From Sandaracinaceae bacterium (GTDB lineage Bacteria > Myxococcota_A > Polyangia > Polyangiales > Sandaracinaceae), in contig JAVJQK010000048.1 in assembly GCA_040218145.1 (NCBI GenBank), positions 1-64,000 on the forward strand: a DNA stretch of 64,000 bases, read 5' to 3'. This document shows, in pieces, positions 28,148 to 37,703 of the stretch (position 1 is the first letter of the stretch; every line of letters begins with the position of its first letter). Under the pieces are notes generated by a model. That model did not search any database. It was not told the DNA's origin and saw only the letters and a program-made list of their open reading frames with translations. Made by a program: the position numbers and the translations under genes.

Positions 28148-30052
28148 ATGGTGACGGTGCGCCTCCTTCGCTTGCTCCTCGGCCTGCTCCTCTTCGGATG
28201 CGAGACCGGAGGCGCGTGCGTCGACACGGACCTGGACGGCTACGGGCCGGGCTGCGAGCTCGGCGAGGACTGCGACGAGGACAACGCGGCGCGCAACGTG
28301 GACTGCGTCGGCGTGCCGCCCCCCGACTGCGCGGCCGATCCCACGTTGACCGGCTGCCCCTGCTTGCCGGGCGGCGTGCAGACCTGCCTCGACGACGGCG
28401 CCGGGCTCGGGATCTGTCTGGCCGGGGAGACGGTCTGCGTCGCTGGCTTCTGGGGGCTCTGCGAGGGGGGGACCGGCCCGCGCTCGGAGCGCTGCGACGG
28501 GGTCGACGACGACTGCGACGGCCTGGTCGACGAGGGCGTGGTCAGCCCCTGCGGCGGCTGCACGCCCGGCTGCCTGGGCGGACTCTGGGGCGAGCCGCCC
28601 GAGCCGTTCGTGCCGGAGGGAGACCTGACGCTGACCCGGCGGGGGGAGCTGACGCTGGGGTTCGTCGAGCGGCGCTTCGGCGCGGTCTGGGTCGCCAACA
28701 GCGCGGGCGGCACGCTCTCCCGCATCGACGCGGACGAGGCACGCGAGACGGCACGCTACGACACCGGCGGCGCCGAGCCGAGCCGCGTCGCGGTCGACTA
28801 TCTCGGGGACGCGTGGGTGGTGAACCGGGAGTTCGACGGCGTCGCGTCGGTCACCAAGGTGGCCGGCTCGGAGGCGCGCTGCGTGGACCGCGACGGCGAC
28901 GGGCTCGAGACCTCGAGCGGCCCGACCGACGTTCGCCCGGTCGACGAGGACGAGTGCGTGCTCTTGCACGTCGAGGTCGGCGAGGCCGGCGCGGTGGCGC
29001 GCGCGATCGCGATCGACGGGGACACCGGGCTCGACGGCGCGAGCGGCGGCGACGCGTGGATCGGCCTGCACGACGCCGAGGCGATCGTGGAGCTGGAGGG
29101 GATCACGGGCGCGCAGCTGCGGCGGGTCGAGACGCCGGGCTTTCAGCCCTACGCCGCGACCTTCGATCGCTGGGGCACGCTCTGGATGATCGCGCGCGAC
29201 GGGCTGCTGGCGCGGATCGACGTGAGCCCGGAGGAGCCGATCGTGGAGATCCTCGAGGTCCCCTTCGCCTGCTACCTGCTCTACGGCCTGGCGGCGGATC
29301 TCGAGGGTCGGCTGCTGATGACCGGCTTCAGCTGCGACCGGATCTTCGGCTACGACCCGGACGTCGACCGCTTCGAGACCCGCACCCTGCCGCCGAGCCC
29401 GCGCGCGGCCACCTTCGACGGCGTCGACCGCTTCTTCGTCGCCCACACGGCGTTCGCGGTCAGCGAGGTGGCCTTCGATCCGCTCCGGGTCCGCGAGACC
29501 TGGTCGCTCGCGTCCGAGACCACCGTGCCCTTCGAGACCATCGGCGTGGGCGTCGACGTGAGGGGCCAGGTGTGGACCGCCAGCACCCGCGGAGGCGAGG
29601 ACGGGCTCGGCGTCGCGAGCCGGCTCGATCCGGAGAGCGGCGAGGTCACGGCCCAGGTCACGGTGGGCGAGGCGCCGCACGTGCAAGGTGACCTGACGGG
29701 CACGCGCACCAACGTGGTGCACGCGGAGGTGGGCAGCCTGACGCACGTCTTCGAGGGCTGCCCGGCCGAGGCCCCGACGCGGTGGCTTCGGCTGCACGTC
29801 TCGGCGCGCGCGGGCGGCGCGGGGGTGGTGGAGCTCGAGGCGCGACACGCCGCGACGCGGGCGGGGCTCGCCTCGGCCAGCTTCGCGACGGTCGGGACCG
29901 TCCCCGGGGACGAGGCGCAGCCCTGGTCGCTCGAGTCGGTGCCAGAGGGAGGCGTGCTGGAGGTCCGGCTGACCCTGCGCGTCGAGGGCGCCTCGGGGGC
30001 GCCGCGGGTCCGGCGGGTCGGCGTCGAGTGGCGCTGCCCGGGGCCGGACTGA
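28148..30052 (+). CDS. Lipoprotein with MopE-like motifs and beta-propeller
   Basis: 634 aa from the ATG at 28148. Lipobox LLFGCETG. Two MopE-type metal-binding motifs: DTDLDGYGPGCELGEDCDEDN and ERCDGVDDDCDGLVDEG. From about 165 on, repeated beta blades such as FGAVWVANSAGGTLSRID, GDAWVVNREFDGVASVTK and GTLWMIARDGLLARID resemble Vgb/virginiamycin-B-lyase-like or NHL-type propellers. A C-terminal beta-sandwich (RWLRLHVSARAGG...) ends the protein. Surface lipoprotein with likely Ca2+-binding motifs; no catalytic residues recognised. Longer upstream frame rejected for lack of a signal. Confidence 0.82.
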   Translation: MVTVRLLRLLLGLLLFGCETGGACVDTDLDGYGPGCELGEDCDEDNAARNVDCVGVPPPDCAADPTLTGCPCLPGGVQTCLDDGAGLGICLAGETVCVAGFWGLCEGGTGPRSERCDGVDDDCDGLVDEGVVSPCGGCTPGCLGGLWGEPPEPFVPEGDLTLTRRGELTLGFVERRFGAVWVANSAGGTLSRIDADEARETARYDTGGAEPSRVAVDYLGDAWVVNREFDGVASVTKVAGSEARCVDRDGDGLETSSGPTDVRPVDEDECVLLHVEVGEAGAVARAIAIDGDTGLDGASGGDAWIGLHDAEAIVELEGITGAQLRRVETPGFQPYAATFDRWGTLWMIARDGLLARIDVSPEEPIVEILEVPFACYLLYGLAADLEGRLLMTGFSCDRIFGYDPDVDRFETRTLPPSPRAATFDGVDRFFVAHTAFAVSEVAFDPLRVRETWSLASETTVPFETIGVGVDVRGQVWTASTRGGEDGLGVASRLDPESGEVTAQVTVGEAPHVQGDLTGTRTNVVHAEVGSLTHVFEGCPAEAPTRWLRLHVSARAGGAGVVELEARHAATRAGLASASFATVGTVPGDEAQPWSLESVPEGGVLEVRLTLRVEGASGAPRVRRVGVEWRCPGPD

Positions 30053-30125
30053 ACCGATCGGGTTCCGGGCTCGTAATTCCCGCGGCCGCGACCGCGTGGG
30101 GTACCATGCGCTCCGGAGGACAGCC

Positions 30126-30983
30126 TTGCTCAGCTCGAAGACAGCGAAGGCCCTGATCGGAGGCGCGGCGCTCGCCGTCCTCCTCCCGGCGGGGGCGCTC
30201 GCCCAGGACCAGCAACCGAACGCCCAGCAGGCGATGCAAGGCGGCGGCATGACCGAAGAGCGTCAGCTCGACGACATGCGGGCCCGCGAGCACTTCCGGG
30301 TGGCGACGGCGTACTACGACGAGGGGCGCTTCGTGGAAGCGGCGGAGCAGTTCCAGGAGGCCTATGAGCTCTCCCGGCGCGCGCAGCTGCTCTACAACGC
30401 CTACATCGCGTGGCGCGAGGCGCACCGGTCCGCGGAGGCGGCCAACGCGCTCGAGACCTACCTCGCGGAGACGCCGGAGGCGCCCGATCGGGTGAACCTC
30501 GAGGCGCGGCTGGTGGAGCTGCGTCGGGCCGTCGCGACGGAGGCCGAGCGCGAGCAGCGGCTGACGGAGGCCGAGCGCGAGGCCGAGGCCAACCGCATCG
30601 CGGCCGAAGAGGCCGAGCGCGCGCGCCGCCAGGCCGTGTCCGAGCCCGAGATCTGGCCCTGGATCGTGCTCGGCGTCGGAGGCGCCGCGGTGATCGCGGG
30701 CGCCGTCGTCGGCGGGCTCGCGCTCGACGAGGCGACCAGCCTCTCCAGCGAGTGCCCGGGCAACCTCTGCCCGCCCACCACCGACCTCGACGAGCGACGC
30801 GGAAACGCGCAGCTCTTCGCCGGGGTCGCGGACGGCCTTCTGATCGGCGGCGGCGTCGTCGCCGCGACCGGCCTGGTGCTGTCCCTCATCTTTGGCCTCG
30901 GCGGCGATGGGGAGCAGCCCGTCTCGGCCGAGGCCGGCTGCGGCCCCACCGGCTGCGGCGCCACGCTGCGCGGGAGCTTCTGA
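30126..30983 (+). CDS. Exported TPR protein, paralogue of the 26.3-kb gene
   Basis: 285 aa from a TTG at 30126, chosen because GGAGGA lies 5 nt upstream and the signal peptide (LIGGAALAVLLPAGALAQ) fits; a GTG at 30096 is less well placed. TPR helices (REHFRVATAYYDEGRFVEAAEQFQEAYEL, AQLLYNAYIAWREAHRSAEAANALETYL), a long charged coiled segment of Glu/Arg/Ala, then two hydrophobic helices (WIVLGVGGAAVIAGAVVGGLAL; LIGGGVVAATGLVLSLIFGLG). Its stop overlaps the next start (TGATG). Same architecture as the protein at 26286. Confidence 0.85.
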   Translation: MLSSKTAKALIGGAALAVLLPAGALAQDQQPNAQQAMQGGGMTEERQLDDMRAREHFRVATAYYDEGRFVEAAEQFQEAYELSRRAQLLYNAYIAWREAHRSAEAANALETYLAETPEAPDRVNLEARLVELRRAVATEAEREQRLTEAEREAEANRIAAEEAERARRQAVSEPEIWPWIVLGVGGAAVIAGAVVGGLALDEATSLSSECPGNLCPPTTDLDERRGNAQLFAGVADGLLIGGGVVAATGLVLSLIFGLGGDGEQPVSAEAGCGPTGCGATLRGSF

Positions 30984-31771
30984 TGCGACGCCTCTTCTCT
31001 TTGTGCATCGCGTTCGCTCTGGGCGGATGCTCGTTGGTCGTCGATGGCGAGGTCGGGGAGCTGCGCCCGGATCAGAACGCGAAGCGCGACGTTCGCGTCG
31101 ACCTGCGCGACTTCACGCCCCACGTCGGTCAGCTCGTGGACGTGAAGATCGTCAACCCGGACACGAACGGGACGCTCGCGCACGCGGTGATCGACGCGCT
31201 CCCGAGCGACTGCGCGAACATCTTCTTCGAGCGAGGGGCGGAGTCGTTCGCCGATCGCGTCGACTTCTTCGCCGATCTCAACGAGAACGGGGTCCTCGAC
31301 CCCGCCCCTGCCGATCACTCGTGGCGACTCCGGCTGAACGACGAGGGGCGCCTCCTCTACGTGCACGACGTGGACTTCACGAACATCGGCGAGGACAACC
31401 CGGCGCGGCTCAACCTGGAGTCGCTGCAGGTCAACATCACGGGCGCGGAGGCGTTCGACGGCCAGCGGGTCGTGGCCAGCGTGATCCGGAGCGACCTCAT
31501 CGATCCGGAGATGGACATTCGAGCCGAGACGGTGCCCGGGATCTATGTGCTCGGGGCCATCGCGGGCGGAACGATCGCCTTCGAGCTCACCGGGGTCATC
31601 GACGCGGGCGAGCGCCACAACGTGGAGCTGGCCATCGGCGACGGCTCCACCCGCTGCGAGACGAGCGCCACCGCTCCGAACTCCGGGCCCCTGATGCTCG
31701 ACCTCGACCTGGGGAGCATCGACTGCGACGACCGACCGCCCCGCATGTCGTTCACGGACTGCGGCCGGTAG
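30983..31771 (+). CDS. Lipoprotein of unknown function
   Basis: 262 aa. The ATG at 30983 shares its A with the upstream TGA, so translation is coupled to the TPR protein. Lipobox ALGGCSLV. The mature part is beta-rich with VDLRDFTPHVGQLVDVKIVN (cupredoxin- or Ig-like opening), DFFADLNENGVLDPAPADHSWRL (acidic loop possibly binding Ca2+) and GIYVLGAIAGGTIAFELTGVIDAGE. No family recognised. Coupled production suggests a complex with the TPR membrane protein. Confidence 0.78.
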   Translation: MRRLFSLCIAFALGGCSLVVDGEVGELRPDQNAKRDVRVDLRDFTPHVGQLVDVKIVNPDTNGTLAHAVIDALPSDCANIFFERGAESFADRVDFFADLNENGVLDPAPADHSWRLRLNDEGRLLYVHDVDFTNIGEDNPARLNLESLQVNITGAEAFDGQRVVASVIRSDLIDPEMDIRAETVPGIYVLGAIAGGTIAFELTGVIDAGERHNVELAIGDGSTRCETSATAPNSGPLMLDLDLGSIDCDDRPPRMSFTDCGR

Positions 31772-31783
31772 ACGACCCGCGGC

Positions 31784-32809
31784 TCAGGTCCAGCGGTCGC
31801 CGCAGACCCAGCCGCCGTTGACGGTCTCGTGCTTCGGGATGCTCGGGTCGCGCACCATGTACATCGGGGCGCGGTCGAGCGGGCAGAAGTGCGTCACGTG
31901 GGAGCGGCGGGTCTTGCCCTCCGCCACGTGGTCGCGCCCGCCGTGGAAGAGATCCGCGGCCCAGAAGAGCGCGTCGCCCTTCTTCGGCAAGAAGCGCTTC
32001 AGCTCGAGCCCCGCCCCCTGCGCCGCCGCGTGCAGCCGCTCGCTGTAGTCGGGGACCACCGTCGTGTCCTCGGGGACCCACTTGTAGCGACCGTCGAAGA
32101 GCTGCTCCTCGAGCGCGTGACTGCCCGGGTAGTACTCGAGCTCCCCCGAGTCCGGCGTGATGTCCTCGAGCGCGATCCAGCACGCGGCGAACTCGAGCGC
32201 GGAGCTGACCCGCACGAACGCGGTGTCCGCGTGCACCGGCTGCCGCGTGCCCTGCACCATCGAGAGGCTCTGGAACGCCAGCGGCGGCCGCTCGAAGATG
32301 AGCTTCAGGAAGCGCGCGAGCGGCGCGTGGTAGATCATGCGCTGCGTCGCCGGGCTCGTCAGGTGGAGATCCAGCAGCTTCGCCGCGTGGAAGGTCATCG
32401 TGTCCGAGCCCGCCACGCCGAAGTGCTTGCCCGACTCCGACCACCACTCGGCCTTGCGGGGAGGCAGATCGTGCTCGAGCGTGCGGCGCAGCTCGTCCAG
32501 CGCCTCGTCGATCACCGCGTGCGGCACCGCGCCCTCGAGGATCACGTAGCCCTCGTCGATCCAGGTCCGGAGCCGCGCCTCCTCCTCCTCGGTGACCAGG
32601 CCGAGCTGACGCTTGCCGGTCAGGATGTCGTGCGCGGTCGAGAGATCCGTCCAGAGCCCACCGTAGCGGCTCCGGAAGTGCGGCACGACGGGCGGCATGT
32701 TCGTGCGCTCGTACTCGTCCTGGGCGCAGGGGACGTCGCGGGGATCCCCCGGTCGGAGCGCGCCGCCGTAGGTCCTCAGCTCGGCTTCGGGTTCGGCCAT
32801 GGCGCCCAT
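31784..32809 (-). CDS. Phytanoyl-CoA dioxygenase (PhyH) family protein
   Basis: 341 aa from the ATG at 32809 (a second ATG at 32800). Fe(II)/2-oxoglutarate dioxygenase of the PhyH family: opening EEGYVILEGAVP-type helix, the HxD iron motif in PVHADTAFVR (193-195), GELEYYPGSHAL, and the distal His in DLFHGGRDHV. The 2OG-binding Arg is probably in TRRSHVTHF. It hydroxylates an unknown lipid or small-molecule substrate. It is divergent from comM across about 130 bp. Confidence 0.9.
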   Translation of the reverse strand: MGAMAEPEAELRTYGGALRPGDPRDVPCAQDEYERTNMPPVVPHFRSRYGGLWTDLSTAHDILTGKRQLGLVTEEEEARLRTWIDEGYVILEGAVPHAVIDEALDELRRTLEHDLPPRKAEWWSESGKHFGVAGSDTMTFHAAKLLDLHLTSPATQRMIYHAPLARFLKLIFERPPLAFQSLSMVQGTRQPVHADTAFVRVSSALEFAACWIALEDITPDSGELEYYPGSHALEEQLFDGRYKWVPEDTTVVPDYSERLHAAAQGAGLELKRFLPKKGDALFWAADLFHGGRDHVAEGKTRRSHVTHFCPLDRAPMYMVRDPSIPKHETVNGGWVCGDRWT

Positions 32810-32942
32810 GATCGCACGCCTGGACCCCCCTCGCGAGCGGCGTCCGCCACCCCTCCGCCCGCCACCCCCGCCGTTTCGCCCTCGCAAGTATGCGGAATCA
32901 CTGAGCGGCGCCCCGGCACGAGCCTTGAGATGGCCCGCCACC

Positions 32943-34454
32943 ATGATGGTGAGAACACGCGCAGGTTGTGTGGTCGGCGTCGAAGCCCGAGCGGTCGACG
33001 TCGAAGCGCACATGACGACGAAGCTCCCGGGCATCGACATCGTGGGGCTGCCCGAGACCGCGGTCCGCGAGAGCCGGGTCCGGGTGGGCGCCGCGATCAC
33101 GGAGCTGAAGATCGCGCTGCCCAAGCGGCGCATCGTGCTCAACCTGGCGCCCGCGGATCTGCGCAAGCGCGGCGCGAGCCTGGATCTGGCGATCGCGGTC
33201 GCGGTGCTCAACGTGGCGGGGGCCTGCGCGCCCAACCGCCTGGAGGACACCTTCCTCTTCGGGGAGCTGTCGCTCGGCGGCGAGCTGCGCGCCTCGCGGG
33301 GGCTCCTGCCCCAGCTGATGCACGCGCGTGATCGCGGCCTGAGCCGCGCCGTCGTGCCGCGGAGCCAGCTGGGCGAGGCGTCGCTCGTGACGGGCATGGA
33401 CATCCGCGGGGCGCACGACCTCGGCGGGGTGCTCGCCTACCTCAACGGAGAGCTCGACCTGCCGCTGGCCGGCGCCGAGGGTCCGCGGATCGCGCGCCAC
33501 GGCGCGCCCGATCTCGCCGACGTGCAGGGCCAATGGCAGGCGAAGCGGGCCATCGAGATCGCCGCCGCGGGCGGGCATCACCTCTTGCTCATCGGTCCCC
33601 CGGGCGCGGGCAAGACCATGCTCGCGCGGCGCCTGCCCGGCGTGCTCCCGCTCCCCTCCCGGGAGGAGGCGCTCGAGATCGCCACCATCGCGAGCGCGGC
33701 CGGGATGGGGAGCCAGCTCGCGGGGGCGCCGATCCGTCGACCCTTCCGCGCGCCCCACCACACCGCGAGCGCGGCGGCGCTGGTCGGTGGCGGCGATCCG
33801 GTGCGTCCGGGTGAGGTCACGCTGTCCCACCTCGGCGTGCTCTTCCTCGACGAGCTTCCCGAGTTCGGGCGCGTCGCGATCGAGTCCTTCCGGACCATCA
33901 TGGAGGGGGGCCGCGCGGTGGTCGCCCGGGCGCGGGAGCGGGTCTCGATGCCCGCGCGTCCGCTCGTGATCGCCGCGATGAACCCCTGCCCTTGCGGCTT
34001 CCACGGCGATCCGACGCGGCTCTGCAGCTGCACGCCCGCGCGCATCGAGCAGTACCGTGGGCGCATCAGCGGGCCGATCCTCGACCGCTTCGACTTGCAC
34101 GTCTGGCTGCCCGCGGTCGCGCTCCGCTCCCTCGAGCCGCACGTGCGCGGCGAGCCGAGCGAGGCGGTGCGGCGTCGGGTCGAGGACGCGCGCGGGCGGC
34201 TCGGCCCACCGGACCGTCGCGCGCCGATCGCGCAGGCGCTCGACGCCCTGCCGCCGCTGACGCGCGAGCTGCTCATCGACACCGCCGAGCAGCTCGGCGC
34301 GAGCATGCGCGGGCTCGGCAACGCGATTCGGGTCGCGCGCACCATCGCCGCCCTCGACGGAGTCGAGACGGTGCAGCCCGCTCACGCCGCGGAGGCCCTC
34401 GGCTACCGCACGTTCGAGCTGGGCGAGGACGGCAAGGCTCTCGCGGCGGGATAG
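32943..34454 (+). CDS. comM: ComM/YifB family Mg-chelatase-like AAA ATPase
   Basis: 503 aa from the ATG at 32943 (a second ATG directly after). N-terminal LonC-like fold (GIDIVGLPETAVRESRVRVGAAI), then AAA+ motor with Walker A GPPGAGKT near 218-225, Walker B VLFLDELPEF, sensor 1 IAAMNPCPCG and the Cys-rich CGFHGDPTRLCSC loop typical of the family. ComM acts as a hexameric branch-migration helicase that helps RecA-dependent integration of DNA in transformation. Here it is 27 nt upstream of recA on the same strand, a sensible functional operon. Confidence 0.93.
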   Translation: MMVRTRAGCVVGVEARAVDVEAHMTTKLPGIDIVGLPETAVRESRVRVGAAITELKIALPKRRIVLNLAPADLRKRGASLDLAIAVAVLNVAGACAPNRLEDTFLFGELSLGGELRASRGLLPQLMHARDRGLSRAVVPRSQLGEASLVTGMDIRGAHDLGGVLAYLNGELDLPLAGAEGPRIARHGAPDLADVQGQWQAKRAIEIAAAGGHHLLLIGPPGAGKTMLARRLPGVLPLPSREEALEIATIASAAGMGSQLAGAPIRRPFRAPHHTASAAALVGGGDPVRPGEVTLSHLGVLFLDELPEFGRVAIESFRTIMEGGRAVVARARERVSMPARPLVIAAMNPCPCGFHGDPTRLCSCTPARIEQYRGRISGPILDRFDLHVWLPAVALRSLEPHVRGEPSEAVRRRVEDARGRLGPPDRRAPIAQALDALPPLTRELLIDTAEQLGASMRGLGNAIRVARTIAALDGVETVQPAHAAEALGYRTFELGEDGKALAAG

Positions 34455-34481
34455 GCCCGGCGCGTCGAACAGGAGAGAGAC

Positions 34482-35506
34482 ATGACGAAGGACAAGATCG
34501 CGGCGCTGAAGACGGCGCTGGAGGCCATCAACAAGGGCAGCGCCGAGAAGCTGGTGCGCATCCTCGGCGACGAGCGGGTCTCGAAGGTGCCCGCCATCCC
34601 CCCGGGGACGCCGTCGCTCGAGCGCGCGCTCGGCTGCGGGGGCTACCCGCGGGGGCGCATCGTGGAGGTCTACGGGCCGGAGGGCAGCGGCAAGACGACG
34701 CTCACGCTTCATGCCATCGCCGAGTGCCAGCGCGCGGGTGGTACGGCGGCCTTCATCGACGCCGAGCACGCGCTCGACGTGACCTACGCCAAGAACATCG
34801 GGGTGCAGGCGGACCGGCTGCTCATCGCGCAGCCCGACCACGGGGAGCAGGCGCTCGAGATCGTCGACTCGCTCGTGCGCTCGAACGCGGTGGACCTCAT
34901 CGTGGTCGACTCCGTGGCGGCGCTCGTCCCCGCGGCGGAGATCGAGGGGAGCATGGGCGACCAGCACGTGGGCTTGCAGGCGCGGCTGATGAGCCAGGGC
35001 ATGCGCAAGCTCGCCGCGGTCGCGAACCGCTCGAACACCTGCATCATGTTCATCAACCAGCTGCGCATGAAGATCGGCGTCACCTTCGGCTCGCCGGAGA
35101 CGACGACGGGCGGCAACGCGCTGAAGTTCTACGCCTCGCAGCGGCTCGACGTGCGGCGGATCGGGCAGGTCAAGCACGGCGACGTGGTCACCGGGCACAA
35201 GATCGGATCAAGGTGGTCAAGAACAAGCTCGCGCCGCCCTTCCGGCTCGCGGAGCTCGAGGTGCGCTACGGCGAGGGCTTCGACGCGGTCATGGATCTGC
35301 TCGACCTCGCGGCCGAGGCGGGGGTGGTCAAGAAGAACAGCGCCTACTACGCGTTCGGCAAGGAGACCATCGGGCACGGGCGCGAGAAGGCGCGGGCCCG
35401 CCTGGTCGAGGACCACGCGCTCCGCCGCAAGATCCACGACGCGCTCTTCCCCGCCGCGAAGCCCGCGGAGACGCCGAAGAAGGGGGCCGACGCGAAGGCG
35501 GCGTGA
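34482..35506 (+). pseudogene. recA: recA, complete but with a -1 frameshift near 35205
   Basis: Ribosome-binding site AGGAGAGAG before ATG 34482. Residues 1-241 are clear RecA: Walker A GPEGSGKT (65-72), FIDAEHALD, Walker [41 protein letters not shown] and the [13 protein letters not shown] loop. After HKI (ATC at 35202-35204) the frame is lost: GGATCAAGGTGG should follow a codon start one base earlier, so one base (probably C, giving ATCCGG) is missing. The other frame continues [13 protein letters not shown]...[13 protein letters not shown] to a stop at 35506. Repaired length would be 341 aa, normal for RecA. Either a sequencing error or a broken copy; M. xanthus is known to carry two recA genes. 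Confidence 0.9.
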
Positions 35507-35517
35507 CGGAACGACGA

Positions 35518-35545
35518 ACGGCCGATCGCGTGGGCGATCGGCCGT
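35518..35545. terminator. Hairpin between convergent recA and lipoprotein genes
   Basis: ACGGCCGATCGC (35518-35529) and GCGATCGGCCGT (35534-35545) form a perfect 12-bp stem with a GTGG loop, 11 nt after the recA stop. There is no clear U tract, but its place between convergent stops fits a bidirectional terminator. Confidence 0.65.
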
Positions 35546-35582
35546 CGTCGTGCTCCCGAGGGAGCCGGTCTGCGTCAGGACC

Positions 35583-37442
35583 TCAGCAGGTCGGGTTGAC
35601 GCAGAAGTTGTGCGGCTCGACGCTCATGAGCGACTCGTCCACCTCGTTGAGGGGGCGACGGTCGCACACGAAGCCGACCAGGCCCGCCGAGCGGCAGTCC
35701 GAGTCGTTGGTGCAGGGCACCGCGCAGGTGCGGCTGACCGCGTCGCAGTCGAGCTGGCCGTCCCGCCCCGCCGGGTCCTTGCCCTGTCCGCAGGGGTTGG
35801 GGTCCGAGGACTCGCTCGTCTCGGGCGCCATCGGGTCGCAGAAGGTGCCGATCTCGACCTCGCCGCCGCCGCCGGACTGGACCGACTGGAAGCACTCGAG
35901 GCGGACCGTCGCGCCCGAAGGCGGCTCGCTCGTGAACGCGATACGCTGGCCTGCGACGGAACCGCTGCCGCAGTTGCTCTGCACGTCCTCGGTGAAGTCG
36001 TCGTAGTACCAGCCGGCCTCGCCCGGGACCTGCTTGACGCCGCCCTCACGCACGGGGACCCGCTGGAAGAGGGTGCAGACCGGGTTGCCGTCCTCGAAGA
36101 GGGCGTTGCCGTCGGTGTCGGTCCGGACCTCGCCGCCCGCGCCGAGCGCGGCGCAGTCCATGCCCTCGGGCATGACCGCGACGACGTCGCAGTCCACCGA
36201 GCCGTCCGCCTCGACGTTGAGCTGACGCGGCAGGCACGCGGCGCCGAGCGCGCTGGCGATCTGGCGAATGATCTCGTCGAGCGCCGGCGCGAAGCTGTCC
36301 TGGCAGATCGACTGCACCGTCACGCCGGCCCCGCGGGTCTCGAGCTCCTGGGCCACGCGGACGATGCGGACGGGCGGGAAGGCCTGACCATTGTCGGTCA
36401 CGCACGAGGGCACGAGGCGGCTCGGGGTCGCCGGGTCGACCCGCTCCTCCATGCGCTCGTCACGCGTGCCGGGCGGGCCGACGAGCGCGTTGTAGTTCGG
36501 GCGCTCGCCGGGGCCGGGCGCGAGGTCGGTCGGGATGCCGACGATGGGCGCGTAGATCAGCAGGCCGGGCGAACGGCGGAGCTGGAGGAAGCCGTTGACG
36601 AACCGCTGGATGGGGTGGAGCGCCGCCTCGGCGTGCGCGAAGCAGCGGAGGTTGAGATCGGTCGCGCCGTAGGTCGCGCTCGACGGGTTGAACAGCTCGG
36701 GATCGAGCGCCGAGCAGTCCTCCTCGTCCGTGACCGGGATGAGGGCGAGGACCGAGTTGTCGCGCACGAAGCCCAGGTTGTCGCCGTCGGCGTGGCCGAG
36801 GCTGCCGCGGAAGAAGGTGGGGGGCGCGTAGCCATCGGCCGTCCACGAGGTGGGGGCCGACGGGGAGACCGCCTTGAGGATCGCCTCGAGCTGCTGCTCG
36901 AAGCCGCAGCCGCCGGTGCCGACCGTGGACACGCAGCCGACGTTGGTACCGAACTCCTCCGGCGTCTGAGCCCCACCCGGCTGGAAGTTGAGGAAGGTCG
37001 GGTACATGGCCATGCAGCCGGTGATGGACGTGTTGCCCGTGGACCGGAGCACGCCGTCGTCGCCGAGGTCGGACCGCATGCACGTGGGCACGGTGAACCC
37101 GCCCGTGCCCATGTCCGACGTGATCACGCCGACGTTGAGGTCCTGCACAGGCTCGAAGTCGCCTTCGTCCTCCATGCCGTTCTCGTTGAGGTCACCGGAG
37201 GCGAGGATGCGCACCATCCGGGGAAGCTCCTGCGCCAGCTGCGCCTGCTCCTCCATCATCGAGTTGGAGTTGTCGACCATGAAGAGCAGGTCGACCTTGT
37301 CCACGCTCGTGACCTGAATCGCTCGGGCGACCGTGACGTTCGTGCACGGGTTCACCGGCCGTCCTTCGCGCTCGATGCAGCCGAAGGCCACTAGGCCGAG
37401 GGCGATCCCCGGCACGGCCCACTTCGTGATCCGCATGTTCAT
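35583..37442 (-). CDS. von Willebrand A-like lipoprotein (myxobacterial surface type)
   Basis: 619 aa with a good ribosome-binding site (GGAGG before the ATG at 37442; a second ATG at 37436). Lipobox VAFGC. vWA/integrin-like domain opens with [13 protein letters not shown], a MIDAS DxSxS motif, and continues [12 protein letters not shown] and [12 protein letters not shown]. Cys-rich C-terminal part ends with [18 protein letters not shown]...GFVCD, an EGF/DSL-like myxobacterial tail. Probably a surface metal-dependent binding protein. Paralogue of the gene at 37.7-39.2 kb. Candidate promoter at 37490-37519. Confidence 0.85.
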   Translation of the reverse strand: MNMRITKWAVPGIALGLVAFGCIEREGRPVNPCTNVTVARAIQVTSVDKVDLLFMVDNSNSMMEEQAQLAQELPRMVRILASGDLNENGMEDEGDFEPVQDLNVGVITSDMGTGGFTVPTCMRSDLGDDGVLRSTGNTSITGCMAMYPTFLNFQPGGAQTPEEFGTNVGCVSTVGTGGCGFEQQLEAILKAVSPSAPTSWTADGYAPPTFFRGSLGHADGDNLGFVRDNSVLALIPVTDEEDCSALDPELFNPSSATYGATDLNLRCFAHAEAALHPIQRFVNGFLQLRRSPGLLIYAPIVGIPTDLAPGPGERPNYNALVGPPGTRDERMEERVDPATPSRLVPSCVTDNGQAFPPVRIVRVAQELETRGAGVTVQSICQDSFAPALDEIIRQIASALGAACLPRQLNVEADGSVDCDVVAVMPEGMDCAALGAGGEVRTDTDGNALFEDGNPVCTLFQRVPVREGGVKQVPGEAGWYYDDFTEDVQSNCGSGSVAGQRIAFTSEPPSGATVRLECFQSVQSGGGGEVEIGTFCDPMAPETSESSDPNPCGQGKDPAGRDGQLDCDAVSRTCAVPCTNDSDCRSAGLVGFVCDRRPLNEVDESLMSVEPHNFCVNPTC

Positions 37443-37489
37443 CTTTCCTCCAAGAAGCCGCCTTTGGGCGGCGGCCGAAGCTCGCGCGT

Positions 37490-37519
37490 ACTGTAGCCGC
37501 GCGAGCGCCGGATGATCAA
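37490..37519 (-). promoter_or_regulatory. Candidate promoter of the vWA lipoprotein gene
   Basis: On the minus strand TTGATC (37519-37514), 18-bp spacer, TACAGT (37495-37490). Between it and the start codon lies a 6-bp hairpin, GCCGCC-caaa-GGCGGC (37472-37457), followed by TTCTT, which could be a 5'-UTR structure or the terminator of the upstream operon. Confidence 0.45.
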
Positions 37520-37523
37520 TCGT

Positions 37524-37703
37524 CTACCACTCCCCGACGAGGGAATCTTCACTGGGCTTTAGCAAGGTCGGATCCATGCCGCCCCGCCGCCCATCCGCGC
37601 AGTCCCGGGCGGCCCATCGCCAGCCTGGTTGGCCCGTGCGCCAACATCGTTGGCAGTAGTACTCGGCGCGGGGGCGGCAGCGGCAGCACGGGCATCGGCT
37701 CAC
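37524..37703 (-). CDS. Small Cys-rich (CxxC...CxxC) protein, candidate
   Basis: 59 aa from a GTG at 37703 that overlaps the TGA of the upstream vWA gene (GTGA, 37703-37700). The sequence starts VSRCPCCRCRPRAEYYCQRCW, with CPCC and CQRC about 13 residues apart, so it could bind one zinc, then Trp/Arg/Gly-rich and an acidic end. It is too short for ordinary gene calling. GGAGG lies immediately next to the GTG, so spacing is poor. Plausible by overlap and motif; not proved. Confidence 0.4.
   Translation of the reverse strand: MSRCPCCRCRPRAEYYCQRCWRTGQPGWRWAARDCADGRRGGMDPTLLKPSEDSLVGEW

Noticed and set aside
34482-37394. 970-aa fusion protein continuing from recA
   Set aside because: After residue 241 it is an out-of-frame reading of recA and then antisense of the vWA lipoprotein. 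The correct continuation of RecA is in another frame.
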